Below, piece by piece: positions 16,712 to 26,654 of a stretch of 64,000 nt of DNA (positions are counted from its first letter, which is position 1; the number at the start of each line of letters is the position of its first letter). The stretch covers positions 186,001-250,000 of the forward strand of contig NZ_NFJD01000003.1 in the NCBI RefSeq assembly GCF_002159705.1, written 5' to 3'. Made by a program: the position numbers and the translations under genes. This DNA comes from Elusimicrobium sp. An273. Its GTDB lineage: Bacteria > Elusimicrobiota > Elusimicrobia > Elusimicrobiales > Elusimicrobiaceae. The notes under the pieces were generated by a model. It had not been told where the DNA came from, did not search any database, and saw nothing but the letters and a program-made list of their open reading frames with translations.

Positions 16712-16757
16712 GCTCTCTTTGGCGCTTTTCGCTTGCACGGAAAAGGCCAAAGAGAGC
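16712..16757. repeat. Long intergenic palindrome between ugd and the ABC exporter gene
   Basis: GCTCTCTTTGGC (16712-16723) pairs with GCCAAAGAGAGC (16746-16757), and the stem continues inside with CTTTTC/GAAAAG. It gives 18 bp in two blocks around a 9-nt loop. No strong T-run follows on either strand, so it may be a REP-like repeat or a weak terminator. Similar large palindromes occur at 33066-33099 and 43995-44120. Confidence 0.6.
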
Positions 16758-16777
16758 GAAAACGTTTTTCCCCGCTG

Positions 16778-18085
16778 CTAGTCGCACTTGCGGCCAATGC
16801 AGTGATATTCAAAATCCGCCTCTTGGGCATCCTCGCACGAAAGCATATTGCGCAAGTCAAATATCACCTTTCGGTTCATCCGTTTGGCAAGCTCGTCAAA
16901 GTCCGGTGCCGAAAATTCCGGCCATTCCGTTAAAATCACCAGCACGTCCGCCCCTTTTACTGCCTCATACATTCCGGAAGCATAGCTGATTTTGTCTCCC
17001 AAAATAGCTTTGGCCGTATCCATGGCTTTGGGGTCATACGCCGTAATAGAAAGTGCTTTTTGAAGCAATTCCCGGATAATATCCATTGCCGGGCTTTGGC
17101 GGCAATCGTCAGTGCCGTTTTTAAACGCCAGGCCCCAAACGGCTACTTTGGGATTTTTCAAATCTTTCAGCGATTGGTACACCCGATCGGCCATTTCTTT
17201 CTTCCGTTTTTGGTTGCCGGCGATGGTCGTTTCAATTAACTCCATCCGCACGCCCACCTTATTGGCCATATGCGCCATGGCCATCGTATCCTTCGGGAAA
17301 CAGCTTCCGCCAAATCCGATTCCGGCATTTAAAAAGCGGTTGCCGATCCGTTTATCCATCCCCATCCCTTTGGCGACTTCCGCCACATTGGCGCCGGATT
17401 TCTCGCAGAAATTGGCGATTTCGTTGATATAATGAATTTTCATCGCCAAGAAGGCATTGGACGCGTATTTGATGGTCTCGCTGGATTTGCGGGAGACAAC
17501 CAAAAGCGGCGTTTTTTCTTTAAACGGCTCGTATAATTTGCTGATTAGGCTAATGGCTCTTTCGGAATGGGTGCCCAAGATAATACGGTCGGGATTAAAA
17601 AAATCCTGCAAGGCAAATCCCTCCCGCAAAAATTCCGGCAGGGATACCACGTCAAAATCGGCGGCGGGATTTTTGGAGGCGATAATTTTTTCCACCGCGT
17701 CTCCCGTGCCTACCGGAACGGTAGATTTGTTGGCAATCACGGTATATCCCGTTAAATAATCTGCCAGTTCGGTGGCGGCCGCATAAATATACTGCAAATC
17801 GGCTTCGTGGGTAATCGGATCCGGCGGCGTGCCTACGGCGATAATGACCAAATCCGCTTCCTGCACGGCCTCTTTCATAGAGGTGGTAAAGCGCAGGCGG
17901 CCCTGTTCCGTATTGGCTTTAAACAAATCGGCAAGTCCATTTTCATAAAGGGTCAGTTTACCTTTGTTTAACGCTTCAATTTTGGCTTTGTTATTATCTA
18001 CACACACTACCGTATGCCCCAGTTCGGCAAACCCCACTCCGCTGGGCAACCCCACATATCCCGTACCAATAATTCCTATTTTCAT
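16778..18085 (-). CDS. ugd: UDP-glucose/nucleotide-sugar 6-dehydrogenase
   Basis: 435 residues, the normal family length. It oxidises UDP-glucose to UDP-glucuronate in two NAD-dependent steps. The N-terminal Rossmann motif is GIIGTGYVGLPSGVGFAELGH, the middle holds ANKSTVPVGTGD, and the catalytic cysteine lies in GIGFGGSCFPKD near residue 260. The C-terminal UDP-binding domain is complete. AAGGA precedes the ATG. It lies in the glycan cluster after the giant glycosyltransferase, so the product probably feeds a uronic acid into the same polymer. The substrate could also be UDP-GlcNAc/ManNAc-type; the sequence alone does not exclude it. Confidence 0.9.
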   Translation of the reverse strand: MKIGIIGTGYVGLPSGVGFAELGHTVVCVDNNKAKIEALNKGKLTLYENGLADLFKANTEQGRLRFTTSMKEAVQEADLVIIAVGTPPDPITHEADLQYIYAAATELADYLTGYTVIANKSTVPVGTGDAVEKIIASKNPAADFDVVSLPEFLREGFALQDFFNPDRIILGTHSERAISLISKLYEPFKEKTPLLVVSRKSSETIKYASNAFLAMKIHYINEIANFCEKSGANVAEVAKGMGMDKRIGNRFLNAGIGFGGSCFPKDTMAMAHMANKVGVRMELIETTIAGNQKRKKEMADRVYQSLKDLKNPKVAVWGLAFKNGTDDCRQSPAMDIIRELLQKALSITAYDPKAMDTAKAILGDKISYASGMYEAVKGADVLVILTEWPEFSAPDFDELAKRMNRKVIFDLRNMLSCEDAQEADFEYHCIGRKCD

Positions 18086-18154
18086 ATTGTTTTCCTTGGA
18101 TTAATAACCTTTTATAAGTTTTTGCCAACAGCCCCGCAGGGCCGCTTATCTCCA

Positions 18155-21100
18155 TTACAAATACTGTACAAATTCCATCGATTGGCTGAAAATTAAAAAT
18201 TGGGATTTGGCTCCGTTGCGCTGTTGCGTGGCGAACACAATTCCGTTCTCCGCCAAACGCGCTTTCGTCTGCTCAATGGTTTTTTGCTCTCCGGCCCGTT
18301 CGGCATCGTCAAAGATAATAATAAAATCTTCAGCCAAGTTTTGCGGAACCAAATCCACGATGTTTGAACGCGGGAAATTCTTTCCCCCGCCTACGGGGCC
18401 GTCTACAATAATTAAATTATATTTGGTATTCCCCGTAACTTTCGCTATATCTTTGTATTTATCATTCGGTTTTCCTTCAAAGTCAAAATACTCCAATTCC
18501 AAATGATGCACATGAATATGCTCAGAATGCGGAAGTTCCGGCGTATAGAGATCAATCCAATTTTGGTTATGCTCGCACACGTCCAGCGTGGCGGCCGGAT
18601 TTTTATACGCCACATACTGCGAGGTTAGGCGCGTAGTCTGCCCCAAGCCCATTTCTAAAATATATCGGGGCGAGACTTTGTCCAAGATGCGGAACAGCGT
18701 ATAGATAAAGCTATAATTGGCCGCCCAGCCGTACAAAGAAAAGTTTTTGTCTTTTAACCACAGGCTATGCCGGGTGCTGTCGTGCAGCAAATCCGCAAAG
18801 TTCAGCTCGTGGTATTGCCGGAGCGATTTATCCTGCAGCGTGCGAAGTTGCTTTTGCAATTCCGCCTGCGTTTTTTGCTCCGCTTTATTGAGTGCCTCCA
18901 GCGAGAGGTAGAGATTTCCCGTTTTTTGCAGGCCTTCCTCCTGCTGTTTGCGCAGCGCCGCCGAAACGGACGACAAAAGCTCCGACTGGGCACCAGCCGC
19001 CTCCGCAATCCGCTGCGTAAGTTCTTCCTCGGTCTGTTTTAAGTGTTGGGCTTCGGCCACGTCAATGCCTTTTAAATGCTGCAAGGTGTTCTCGCCGGAA
19101 GCCAGCAGCGTTTGCATATCCGCCAATTGCTCGTCTTGCTTTTGAAATAATTCCCGCATTTGCTGGGACAATTGTTTAGACGCCTGCTGCAGGCGTTCGT
19201 TTTTGGCTACGTCCATATTGCGCAAATAACGCAAATCCACTTGCGTATCGGCCACAAATTTGGAAAGCATCTGCTTCATCTCTTGGTTATGCTTCCGCTG
19301 TTTTTTAAGTTCTACCGACGTAATAGCCGCCAAGCGGTTTACTTTTTTCTCCGTTACCAACTGCGAAAGCAGCGCATCCTGCGCATTGGACAACTGTTTA
19401 TTTACGGTAGGGAACGCTTCGTAGGTTTGCTTAATCCAGAGTTTAGCCTGCTGCACTTCGTGCTGAACGACCGTTAACTGCGAAGCCAAGGCCGCATAAC
19501 GCTGTTCCAAGGCGTTATTTTTGCCGGAAGCCGCCTGCACGGCCTGCAAAAGCGCTTGCTGTTGCTGCAAAAGCTGGCGCAAGGCGGCCTGTTTATTTTG
19601 TACGGTCAGTTTAAGGCCCAGAATATAAACAGTCTTTTGAACCCCTGTGTTTGTAACGCTAAACCACCGGGCGGGCCGCTTGTCCTCCGGCCGGATAAAA
19701 GCGGAACAGTCCTTAAGGATAGCTTCTACATGCGCCTTGACGTAATCATTCTTCGCAAACAATTTAAGCACCAAGTCTTTTAATTCAGCCCGGGAGTATT
19801 TATGCGGATGCTGCCAGAGCTCTATCTGTACCGTCTGTCCGTCTTTAACAGGCATTTCGTAACGGAAGGGTTTGTCGTGCCACACGGGAACCGGCCGGGG
19901 AAGGAGCTCTTTCCCATTTATTTTAATGGAAGTATAATCCACCCACGCGGCTATCCGCTCTTTTCCAAAGCGTCTGTCCTTACCACGAAAGACTAAACTA
20001 AGCTTTCCGGGATGCACCGCCTTTATGTTAAAGCGCAAGTGCGGGCGGCAAGACTCCAGCACCTGTCCTTGCCCTTGTGCATTAGAAAACCAAGCCGGCT
20101 GAGAGAGTTTTTCCGTAGTGTAAATCTCCACCGCATTTTGGGCCTGCCCCACATTTTTGATATCCAGCCGGATGCCCGACAGCTCGGCCCGTACTTGTTG
20201 TTTGGTATATTTTTCTTTCTGCTTGTTCAAAAAGAATTTTTTGCACAAATAATACGGGAAGAATACATAGGGTTTAATCCGGCTCTTTTTGGGCAATTTG
20301 TAATATTCCCCCGTTTCTAGGTTATATGCCAATGCCGGCAATTTAATCATATTGCCCAATTTTAAATCTTCTTTTTCGGGATTAAACTGGCCAATGCCGC
20401 TCATGGAGGTAAACGTCATCTCGCCAAAGTAGATATGATTTCCGATTAAATAGAAATCCACCCGCACCAGCGAGAATTCTTTAGACAAAATTTCCGCAAA
20501 ACGAATCATATCCGCCAATTTTTGCGGTTTTTCAACCGGGGTTTCCAAGCGCGGCCACTTAACGGTGATATTGAGTTCATTCCAATTGCGGTCATAAATT
20601 TTTCTTTTATGATTGGGCGTTCCGCTGTAAACGTCCAGCCAAATTTGTTTCACGTCCCCGTAACTGCAGAAAAAGCGATAATCATACAAGGCCGTGGCCA
20701 CTTCTTCCATATATTTTTCAATAATAATTTTAGGAACAATGTTTCTATAATGCAGTTCAAACCCCCACCGAGTGGAATAATCCGTCGCCATCCAAGTATC
20801 AATCTTTTGTTTGGCTTCTGCCAAGTTCAGTTTGCTCTTGTCTTTGACAATAATGTTCCAGCCGGAACCGTGGTTGCATTTCATGACGAACTGGTTGGGC
20901 AACTTGTCAAAATCAATATCGTCAAATTTATCATAGACCCCGATTAGCGGAATCAGATATTGTTCGCCGATTTTTTCTTTGATCCACTCCCGCACGAGGT
21001 ATTTGTCCGCCAAGCGCGTTTTAAGTGGGGTAGAATCATACAGTTTCAGCCACTGGGTTTTTTCGTTAAACGTACGGGGATTATCCAAGTTCAGATATTT

Positions 21101-23203
21101 TCCGGTTACTTTTTGGTACCAATCGGACAATTTTTTCCGAATATCCGATGTTAATTGTCCGTTGATTAATTTATTAATATATTCCCAATCCGGTTTGGAG
21201 AAAAATTTTTGATTCAGTTCCCCGTCTTCTTTGGCTTGTTTAAAATCCTGTCTGAAGCGGGAAAGAAACATTTGTTTAAATTCCGGCGCAATGCGATTCA
21301 TCGTCCACAAGTAATTTCCGAACATTCTGTTCCAAAAAATACCCATGAATTTCTTTTCAAGTGAAGGATCCCGTTTTAAAAACTTATGAATGAACATTGC
21401 TTCATCACACATACAAAACACTTTGCCTTTGCTTTTTACGGAAGAGTTGGGATTATCCCTTCGGATCATATAAAAACTGCCTTTGATAAAACAGATTCTG
21501 CGGGCTAGGGAAAAGGTTTGAAACCAAAAGCCGTTGTCCTGAAAAGACGCCCCCGGCGTTTCATTCAAGCGAATATGATTTTCGTTGATAAAAGACCGTT
21601 TATACAACCCGTTGCAATTGATATTGCTGATTTTAAACAAGTCTGTATTTTCCGAGGCATTTGTGATGTGATTATATACGGCCGCATTATTAGACAACAC
21701 CCGCGGCGTAAATGTTCGGTGTTCTTTTTCGCCGGTGAAAATGGCATAATCGGATTTGATAATATCCAAATCCATCTCTTTGGCCTTAGTATACAGGGTT
21801 TCGTACATTTCCGGCTCAATGAAGTCATCCGGCTCCACAATTCCGATATATTCCCCCGTTGCCGCATTTAGGCCGCAGTTAATCGTCTGCCCATAGCCGG
21901 CATTGGGTTTATCGATATATCTAATCCGAACATCTTTTGCCGCATATTGTTTGATAATATCCAGTGAATTATCTGTAGATCCGTCATTAATACAAATAAT
22001 CTCTATATTCTTTAAAGTTTGATTGATAACGCTGTCCAAGCACTCTTTTAAGTATTGGGAAACGTTGTAGATGGGCATAAGAATGGACACCGCCGGCTGA
22101 GAAGTCAGATGGCTAAACAGCTCACATTTGCGTTTGTGTTCCGTAAAATAGAGAAGTCCAATCGTTTGTTTGCAGAGGCCCACCCGGGCAAACCCTTCGG
22201 TAATAAATAAGTTTCTCAACAAATCTTTGCTGGCATTATTTACTTTATTAAAATTATACAGATAACAACTCACGCTGGCATTTAAAAAACTCTGGAAGAA
22301 GGCTTTCAGTTTTTTTCGTTGTTCCAAACGTTTTTGAAGTTCTTGTATGGCTTCATAGAAGCAAAAAACATTCCCGTCCTTTTTATCCGTAAGTGATTTG
22401 CACGTATTCGTTCTATAATAATACAGCGCTTCCGGTACCAACGCAATCAATTTTGCACAGCACAAGGCAGTGCAAGTAAAAGCCAAATCATTGGTAGAAA
22501 TAATGGATTGAAACTGAATGTGGTGATGATTCAAAAATTGTTTGCTGTAAATTTTATTCCAAGGCGCCGGATTGGTTAGCTGCAAGACGGGTGTTTGCGG
22601 GGCAATCAGCAGGGCTCCGTTGGAGTTTACTTGAAATTTGTCCAAAAAGCTGTGGCTGATTCCGCTTTTGCTTACAATTTGTTGCGTTTTGGTATTTAGG
22701 ATATTAAACTCACATATGCATATGTCCGTCGCGGTGCGAAGCGCTTTGTCATACAACTTTTGATACATATCCGGCGCGAGGTAATCGTCGCTGTCTACAA
22801 ACCCGACATAAGGGGCTTTTGCCACGGCCAACCCTTCATTGCGGGCTTTGCCCGCGTTGCAATTGGGCTGGGCCAGCACGGTGATACGAGAATCTTTGGC
22901 CGCATATTCCTTTAAAATTTCCAAGGAATGGTCGGTGGAGCCGTCATCTACGCAGATAATTTCTATTTCTTTCAGTGTCTGGTTTACCACGCTGTCCAAG
23001 CATTCCCGCAAATACGTCTCCACATTATAAACCGGAATAATCACGCTTACTTTAGGCGTGTAACCGATATGATTTTGCACCACTACCCGCGCCGCCGGGC
23101 CCGTCGTTTGGGCCGGCTGGGATGAAAAAGCAGGTTTGGCTTTTTTGGTTCTGTTTACAACGGTTTTATTGCTTTTTATTCCGGATTTATTTTTCTTTTT
23201 CAT
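18155..23203 (-). CDS. Giant multidomain glycan-synthesis protein (GT2-GT2-ATP-grasp-coiled coil-methyltransferase-like)
   Basis: 1682 residues with no break. A basic start (1-45) is followed by GT2 domain 1 (about 50-340; VSVIIPVYNVETYL, DDGSTD, VDSDDYL) and GT2 domain 2 (about 368-650; VSILMPIYNVSQYL, NDGSTD, VEPDDFIEP). A TupA-like ATP-grasp region (about 690-950; NPRTFNEKTQWLK, FVMKCNHGSGWNI, VRVDFYLIGNHIYFGEMTFTS) comes next. A beta-rich accessory segment (about 1000-1155; WVDYTSIKINGKE) leads to a Gln/Leu-rich coiled coil (about 1205-1475). A C-terminal SAM-methyltransferase-like domain (about 1495-1680; YILEMGLGQTTRLT, LIIVDGPVG, FIIIFDDAE) ends the protein. It probably adds two or more sugars at the membrane face. 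It lies 5 nt after glf in transcription order. The two GT2 domains are certain, the later assignments good to fair. Confidence 0.85.
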   Translation of the reverse strand: MKKKNKSGIKSNKTVVNRTKKAKPAFSSQPAQTTGPAARVVVQNHIGYTPKVSVIIPVYNVETYLRECLDSVVNQTLKEIEIICVDDGSTDHSLEILKEYAAKDSRITVLAQPNCNAGKARNEGLAVAKAPYVGFVDSDDYLAPDMYQKLYDKALRTATDICICEFNILNTKTQQIVSKSGISHSFLDKFQVNSNGALLIAPQTPVLQLTNPAPWNKIYSKQFLNHHHIQFQSIISTNDLAFTCTALCCAKLIALVPEALYYYRTNTCKSLTDKKDGNVFCFYEAIQELQKRLEQRKKLKAFFQSFLNASVSCYLYNFNKVNNASKDLLRNLFITEGFARVGLCKQTIGLLYFTEHKRKCELFSHLTSQPAVSILMPIYNVSQYLKECLDSVINQTLKNIEIICINDGSTDNSLDIIKQYAAKDVRIRYIDKPNAGYGQTINCGLNAATGEYIGIVEPDDFIEPEMYETLYTKAKEMDLDIIKSDYAIFTGEKEHRTFTPRVLSNNAAVYNHITNASENTDLFKISNINCNGLYKRSFINENHIRLNETPGASFQDNGFWFQTFSLARRICFIKGSFYMIRRDNPNSSVKSKGKVFCMCDEAMFIHKFLKRDPSLEKKFMGIFWNRMFGNYLWTMNRIAPEFKQMFLSRFRQDFKQAKEDGELNQKFFSKPDWEYINKLINGQLTSDIRKKLSDWYQKVTGKYLNLDNPRTFNEKTQWLKLYDSTPLKTRLADKYLVREWIKEKIGEQYLIPLIGVYDKFDDIDFDKLPNQFVMKCNHGSGWNIIVKDKSKLNLAEAKQKIDTWMATDYSTRWGFELHYRNIVPKIIIEKYMEEVATALYDYRFFCSYGDVKQIWLDVYSGTPNHKRKIYDRNWNELNITVKWPRLETPVEKPQKLADMIRFAEILSKEFSLVRVDFYLIGNHIYFGEMTFTSMSGIGQFNPEKEDLKLGNMIKLPALAYNLETGEYYKLPKKSRIKPYVFFPYYLCKKFFLNKQKEKYTKQQVRAELSGIRLDIKNVGQAQNAVEIYTTEKLSQPAWFSNAQGQGQVLESCRPHLRFNIKAVHPGKLSLVFRGKDRRFGKERIAAWVDYTSIKINGKELLPRPVPVWHDKPFRYEMPVKDGQTVQIELWQHPHKYSRAELKDLVLKLFAKNDYVKAHVEAILKDCSAFIRPEDKRPARWFSVTNTGVQKTVYILGLKLTVQNKQAALRQLLQQQQALLQAVQAASGKNNALEQRYAALASQLTVVQHEVQQAKLWIKQTYEAFPTVNKQLSNAQDALLSQLVTEKKVNRLAAITSVELKKQRKHNQEMKQMLSKFVADTQVDLRYLRNMDVAKNERLQQASKQLSQQMRELFQKQDEQLADMQTLLASGENTLQHLKGIDVAEAQHLKQTEEELTQRIAEAAGAQSELLSSVSAALRKQQEEGLQKTGNLYLSLEALNKAEQKTQAELQKQLRTLQDKSLRQYHELNFADLLHDSTRHSLWLKDKNFSLYGWAANYSFIYTLFRILDKVSPRYILEMGLGQTTRLTSQYVAYKNPAATLDVCEHNQNWIDLYTPELPHSEHIHVHHLELEYFDFEGKPNDKYKDIAKVTGNTKYNLIIVDGPVGGGKNFPRSNIVDLVPQNLAEDFIIIFDDAERAGEQKTIEQTKARLAENGIVFATQQRNGAKSQFLIFSQSMEFVQYL

Positions 23204-23208
23204 AAAAC

Positions 23209-24333
23209 TTATCTCTTATTTTTGATTAATTTGAAGGTTTCCAGGGCATTGGCGATGGTGCGGTTCATATCATAGTAGCGGTAAGCGCCCAACCGCCCAA
23301 TAAAATACGTATTGGGCATTGTTTTTGCATCAGCGGCGTAGCGGTCATAAACGGCCTGATTGGCCTCATTTAAAATGGGGTAGATTCTGTCATTTTTTCC
23401 TTCTTCAAAATTTTCCGGATATTCAAAAGACAAGGTGGTTTTGGGAGATTTTTCATTTAGAAAATACTTATATTCCGCAATCCGAGTAAAATCATAATTC
23501 TCCGGATAATTGACCACCGGTGCATTTTGGAATTTTTCCGTATCAAACGTTTCTATTTTAATATCCAAGCTTCTATACGGAAGTTTGCCGTACTTATAGT
23601 TAAAAAATTCTTCAATGGCCCCGGTGTATATCAACCGTTCGTAAGACACCTCTTTTTGTATATCTGCAAAATCCGTTTCCAGCCGCACCTCTATATTGGG
23701 GTGATGAAGCATATTTTCAAACATTTTGGTATATCCCTGGCGGGGAATGGCTTGGTATTTCTCTTGGAAATAGCGGTCGTCGCGGCTGATGTAGACCGGA
23801 ACCGAACCCGTAACGGAGGGATCCAGCTGTTCCGGCGTGTAATCCCATTGTTTTAAGGTGTAGCCCAAAAAGACTTTGGTATAGATGTATTCCGCCAAAA
23901 AATGAAGGTCTTTATCTTGGGTGCCGCGCAATTGCAAAATCGGAATTTTTTTATTAAATCCAAATGCGGCAATGAGTTTTGCTTCCAAACCGGCCGCCAT
24001 TTGGGGCGGGAACACCTTGTACAACGAGTTTAAGTTAAAGGGAATCGGCACTTCTATCCCGTCAATAAGCCCCAGCACCTTGTGCATAAAGGGGTACCAC
24101 TGGGTATACTGGGAAAGGAAGTCCCATATTTCTTTGGAATTCGTTCTAAAAATATGCGGCCCGTATTGGTGTACCGTAATGCCATACTCATTTTTATAGT
24201 CATAGCAAGTGCCGGCGATATGTTTCTTCCGATCTATCACCAACACCGTTTCCCCCAGCTCATTGGCCAGTTTATTGGCCATCACCGCTCCGGAGAGGCC
24301 ACATCCCACTACTAAATTCTTATATTTTTTCAT
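23209..24333 (-). CDS. glf: UDP-galactopyranose mutase
   Basis: 374 residues. This flavoenzyme converts UDP-galactopyranose to UDP-galactofuranose, the donor for galactofuranose in cell-surface glycans. The N-terminal FAD motif NLVVGCGLSGAVMANKLAN is followed by IDRKKHIAGTCYDY and YGPHIFRTN, and the conserved YTGAIEEFFNYKYG and RIAEYKYFL blocks are present. The ATG overlaps the stop codon of the epimerase gene (ATGA). The epimerase can supply UDP-galactose, so epimerase and Glf form a logical two-step path. Confidence 0.95.
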   Translation of the reverse strand: MKKYKNLVVGCGLSGAVMANKLANELGETVLVIDRKKHIAGTCYDYKNEYGITVHQYGPHIFRTNSKEIWDFLSQYTQWYPFMHKVLGLIDGIEVPIPFNLNSLYKVFPPQMAAGLEAKLIAAFGFNKKIPILQLRGTQDKDLHFLAEYIYTKVFLGYTLKQWDYTPEQLDPSVTGSVPVYISRDDRYFQEKYQAIPRQGYTKMFENMLHHPNIEVRLETDFADIQKEVSYERLIYTGAIEEFFNYKYGKLPYRSLDIKIETFDTEKFQNAPVVNYPENYDFTRIAEYKYFLNEKSPKTTLSFEYPENFEEGKNDRIYPILNEANQAVYDRYAADAKTMPNTYFIGRLGAYRYYDMNRTIANALETFKLIKNKR

Positions 24334-25241
24334 AGGCTTCGCTCTTGTTTTTCAAAAAATGTTACCGTTTCTTTGATCCCTTGTGCAAAGGAATAGGTGT
24401 TTTTAAAACCCAGCAGTTCTTTTGCTTTTTGGTTGGATAGAACGCTGCGGTAAATATCCCCTTCCCGGCGGGCAATATGCTGAATTTTCCCTTGATACGC
24501 AGGCACCGAGGAAGTAAGCATTTGGGCCAACTCGTTTACAGACACTTCCGTCTGAGAAGAGAGGTTAATTGTTTCCCCCGCCACGTCCGACAGCACCGCC
24601 TGGCAATTGGCCCGGGCCACGTCTTTTACATACACGAAATCCCGCGTTTGGTTGCCGTCCCCATGCACAAAAATAGGCTCTTGGCGGGTAACCGCATCCG
24701 TAAAAATTGCCACCACGCCGGCTTCCCCTTGGCTGTCCTGCCGGGGGCCGTACACATTGGCATAGCGGAAAATCACGTACGGAATGCCCGACCATTTTAC
24801 ATATTCTTCCATCGTGTGCTTGGAAATGGCATAAGGCGACAGATACGCCGTGGGATGTTTTTCGTCTATCGGGAAGTACTGCGGCCGTGCGTATAAAGCC
24901 GCCGAGGAAGAAACCACCAATTTCTGCACTTGATTTTTTTTCGCTTCTTCAATTACCCGGATAGAGGCGATGATGTTGTTTTGGGCATCTTCCAGCGGGT
25001 TTTTGGTGGAGAAAGAAACCGAAGGCTGCGCCGCCAAGTGGATAATGCCGTCTATTTTGTGGGCTTTAAAAACGGAGGCAAACCCGTCGGAATTAATATC
25101 CATTTGATAATAAAGCGCTTTTGCGTTGGGAAACGACGGTTTTTTCTTGTCCACCACCACCGTTTCCACACCTCTTTCAATCAATCCGTCCACCGTATGG
25201 GAGCCGATAAATCCGCTCCCGCCTGTTACCAATACTTTCAT
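24330..25241 (-). CDS. NAD-dependent sugar epimerase/dehydratase (GalE-like)
   Basis: 303 residues of the short-chain dehydrogenase, extended type. TGGSGFIGSH binds NAD at the N-terminus, IHLAAQPSVSFS follows, and the catalytic dyad is YAISK near residue 140 with the preceding SSSAALY. The C-terminus is shortened relative to E. coli GalE (about 338), as in many GalE-like enzymes of glycan clusters. Placed directly before glf with an ATGA overlap, UDP-glucose 4-epimerase is the most useful activity; UDP-GlcNAc or UDP-glucuronate epimerase are alternatives. Confidence 0.82.
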   Translation of the reverse strand: MKVLVTGGSGFIGSHTVDGLIERGVETVVVDKKKPSFPNAKALYYQMDINSDGFASVFKAHKIDGIIHLAAQPSVSFSTKNPLEDAQNNIIASIRVIEEAKKNQVQKLVVSSSAALYARPQYFPIDEKHPTAYLSPYAISKHTMEEYVKWSGIPYVIFRYANVYGPRQDSQGEAGVVAIFTDAVTRQEPIFVHGDGNQTRDFVYVKDVARANCQAVLSDVAGETINLSSQTEVSVNELAQMLTSSVPAYQGKIQHIARREGDIYRSVLSNQKAKELLGFKNTYSFAQGIKETVTFFEKQERSL

Positions 25242-26149
25242 TTATTTTCTCCCGTGGCGCCTTTTCCCGCCCACAATTTGGCCCAAAAGTATGCCCCTGC
25301 GTATTTGCCGTCCCACCCGAACGAAGGAATCGTTTGCAGTGCGCTTCTAAATAAAACGATCCGCCGGCTAAAAGAAACTTGTCTTAGATAGGCCTGCATG
25401 TTGGTTTTTAGCCGGGCCATGACCAAACGGCGCTGGGGCTCGGCCAGCGGCAGGGCCAGCATGGCCGCATAAATACGGGGCAGTTCCTCGCAGTCCTGCC
25501 GGGTAATCGGTTTGCGGCAGGCGGAAGCGCTTTGTATGCGGTAATTATAATACGCGCCCGCCACCCAGCTGATCCGCCGCGCCAATAAAACGGCCGGAAT
25601 GGAAAAAGCAATTTCCTGCTCCCGCCGGCTGACGGCGTTTTGCAGCGGATATTGCTGCACAAATGCACGCAAAAACAATTTAGACCATACCTGCGCCGCC
25701 GTAAACACCAACTGTTTTTTAAATTTGTCTGCCTCGGCAAAAACCGGGGTAGACACTTCTTGTACCTGAATGCCGTTTATTTCCCGCCGGTCTAGCGCAC
25801 AGCAGACGTCCGCCCGGTCTTCTTTTGCTTTTTGATACAGTTTTTCAAAATAATCGGCGTCTACAAAATCATCTCCGTCCATAAACCCCACGTATTCCCC
25901 GCGGGCCCGCGCCAAGGCCGCGTTGCGGGCGCGGCCGGTGCCTTGGTTGGGCTGGTTGAGGAGTACAAACCGGCTGTCCCGCGCGGCAAACTCCTGCATC
26001 AGGCTCCAACTTTCATCGGTGGAACCGTCATTTACGCACAGGATTTCTATCTCCCGCAAGGTCTGGTTTTGCAAACTTTCCAGACATTGGGTAAGATACG
26101 CCTGTTGGTTATACACCGGTACAATTACCGAAACTTTTACGGACGGCAT
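25238..26149 (-). CDS. Family 2 glycosyltransferase
   Basis: 303 residues. The GT-A domain is evident: VSVIVPVYNQQAYLTQCLESL, CVNDGSTDES, GTGRARNAALARARG and FMDGDDFVD. The remaining 150 residues are typical of the C-terminal part of small GT2 enzymes of polysaccharide clusters. Its stop overlaps the ATG of the epimerase gene and its start lies 1 nt after the small repeat protein, so it belongs to the same transcript. The sugar donor is not readable. Confidence 0.87.
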   Translation of the reverse strand: MPSVKVSVIVPVYNQQAYLTQCLESLQNQTLREIEILCVNDGSTDESWSLMQEFAARDSRFVLLNQPNQGTGRARNAALARARGEYVGFMDGDDFVDADYFEKLYQKAKEDRADVCCALDRREINGIQVQEVSTPVFAEADKFKKQLVFTAAQVWSKLFLRAFVQQYPLQNAVSRREQEIAFSIPAVLLARRISWVAGAYYNYRIQSASACRKPITRQDCEELPRIYAAMLALPLAEPQRRLVMARLKTNMQAYLRQVSFSRRIVLFRSALQTIPSFGWDGKYAGAYFWAKLWAGKGATGENK

Positions 26150-26150
26150 G

Positions 26151-26654
26151 CTATTTTCCTTGCTGGCGCAACATTTTTACTTCCGCTTGCAGCTGTTCTA
26201 CTTCGTTCTGCAGTTCAATGGGGTATCGCCACAGCTCCTTAATCTTTTCTCTTATGCTGATTTTCCGTTTGTTCCGTCCCGCCTTTTTATTGCCTTTAAT
26301 TTCGGCATAGCGGTCTTCAAACTGGCCGTAACGTTCCCAATGCAACAAGGGGTTCATATGGGCCTGCGCCACGTCCGGATACATTTCCAAGTATTGTTTG
26401 CCGTCAAAATAAGGGGTGCAGGGGCGGCCTTCCTGCCAACCGACCGTCAAATAATGCTGCACCGGGTCTGCCCCGGCGGCTTTTACGTCCGGGTTATGCG
26501 CCAAATACCAATCGGCGTCAAACAGGGGCGAACGGGCGATTGTTTTATAATCTTTGCTGTATTTAAACCCGTATTTTTGGGCCTTTTTTTCGTATGTTTC
26601 TTGGGAAATAAGGCGCAGCCCGCGCAGCAATTTATAAGCGTAATACTTAAGCAT
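26151..26654 (-). CDS. Small glycosyltransferase-associated repeat protein
   Basis: 167 residues. Two copies of a tryptophan/tyrosine-rich repeat are visible: FDADWYLAHNPDVKAAG with HYLTVGWQEGR, and FDGKQYLEMYPDVAQAH with HWERYGQFEDR. The pattern F-D-x-x-x-Y-L-x-x-x-P-D-V is usually fused to rhamnan-synthesis and other GT proteins; here it is a separate gene next to an RgpF-like gene. The C-terminus (about 130-167) is a short coiled coil, ELQNEVEQLQAEVKMLRQQ. It may help assemble or tether the glycosyltransferases (inference). Confidence 0.7.
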   Translation of the reverse strand: MLKYYAYKLLRGLRLISQETYEKKAQKYGFKYSKDYKTIARSPLFDADWYLAHNPDVKAAGADPVQHYLTVGWQEGRPCTPYFDGKQYLEMYPDVAQAHMNPLLHWERYGQFEDRYAEIKGNKKAGRNKRKISIREKIKELWRYPIELQNEVEQLQAEVKMLRQQGK

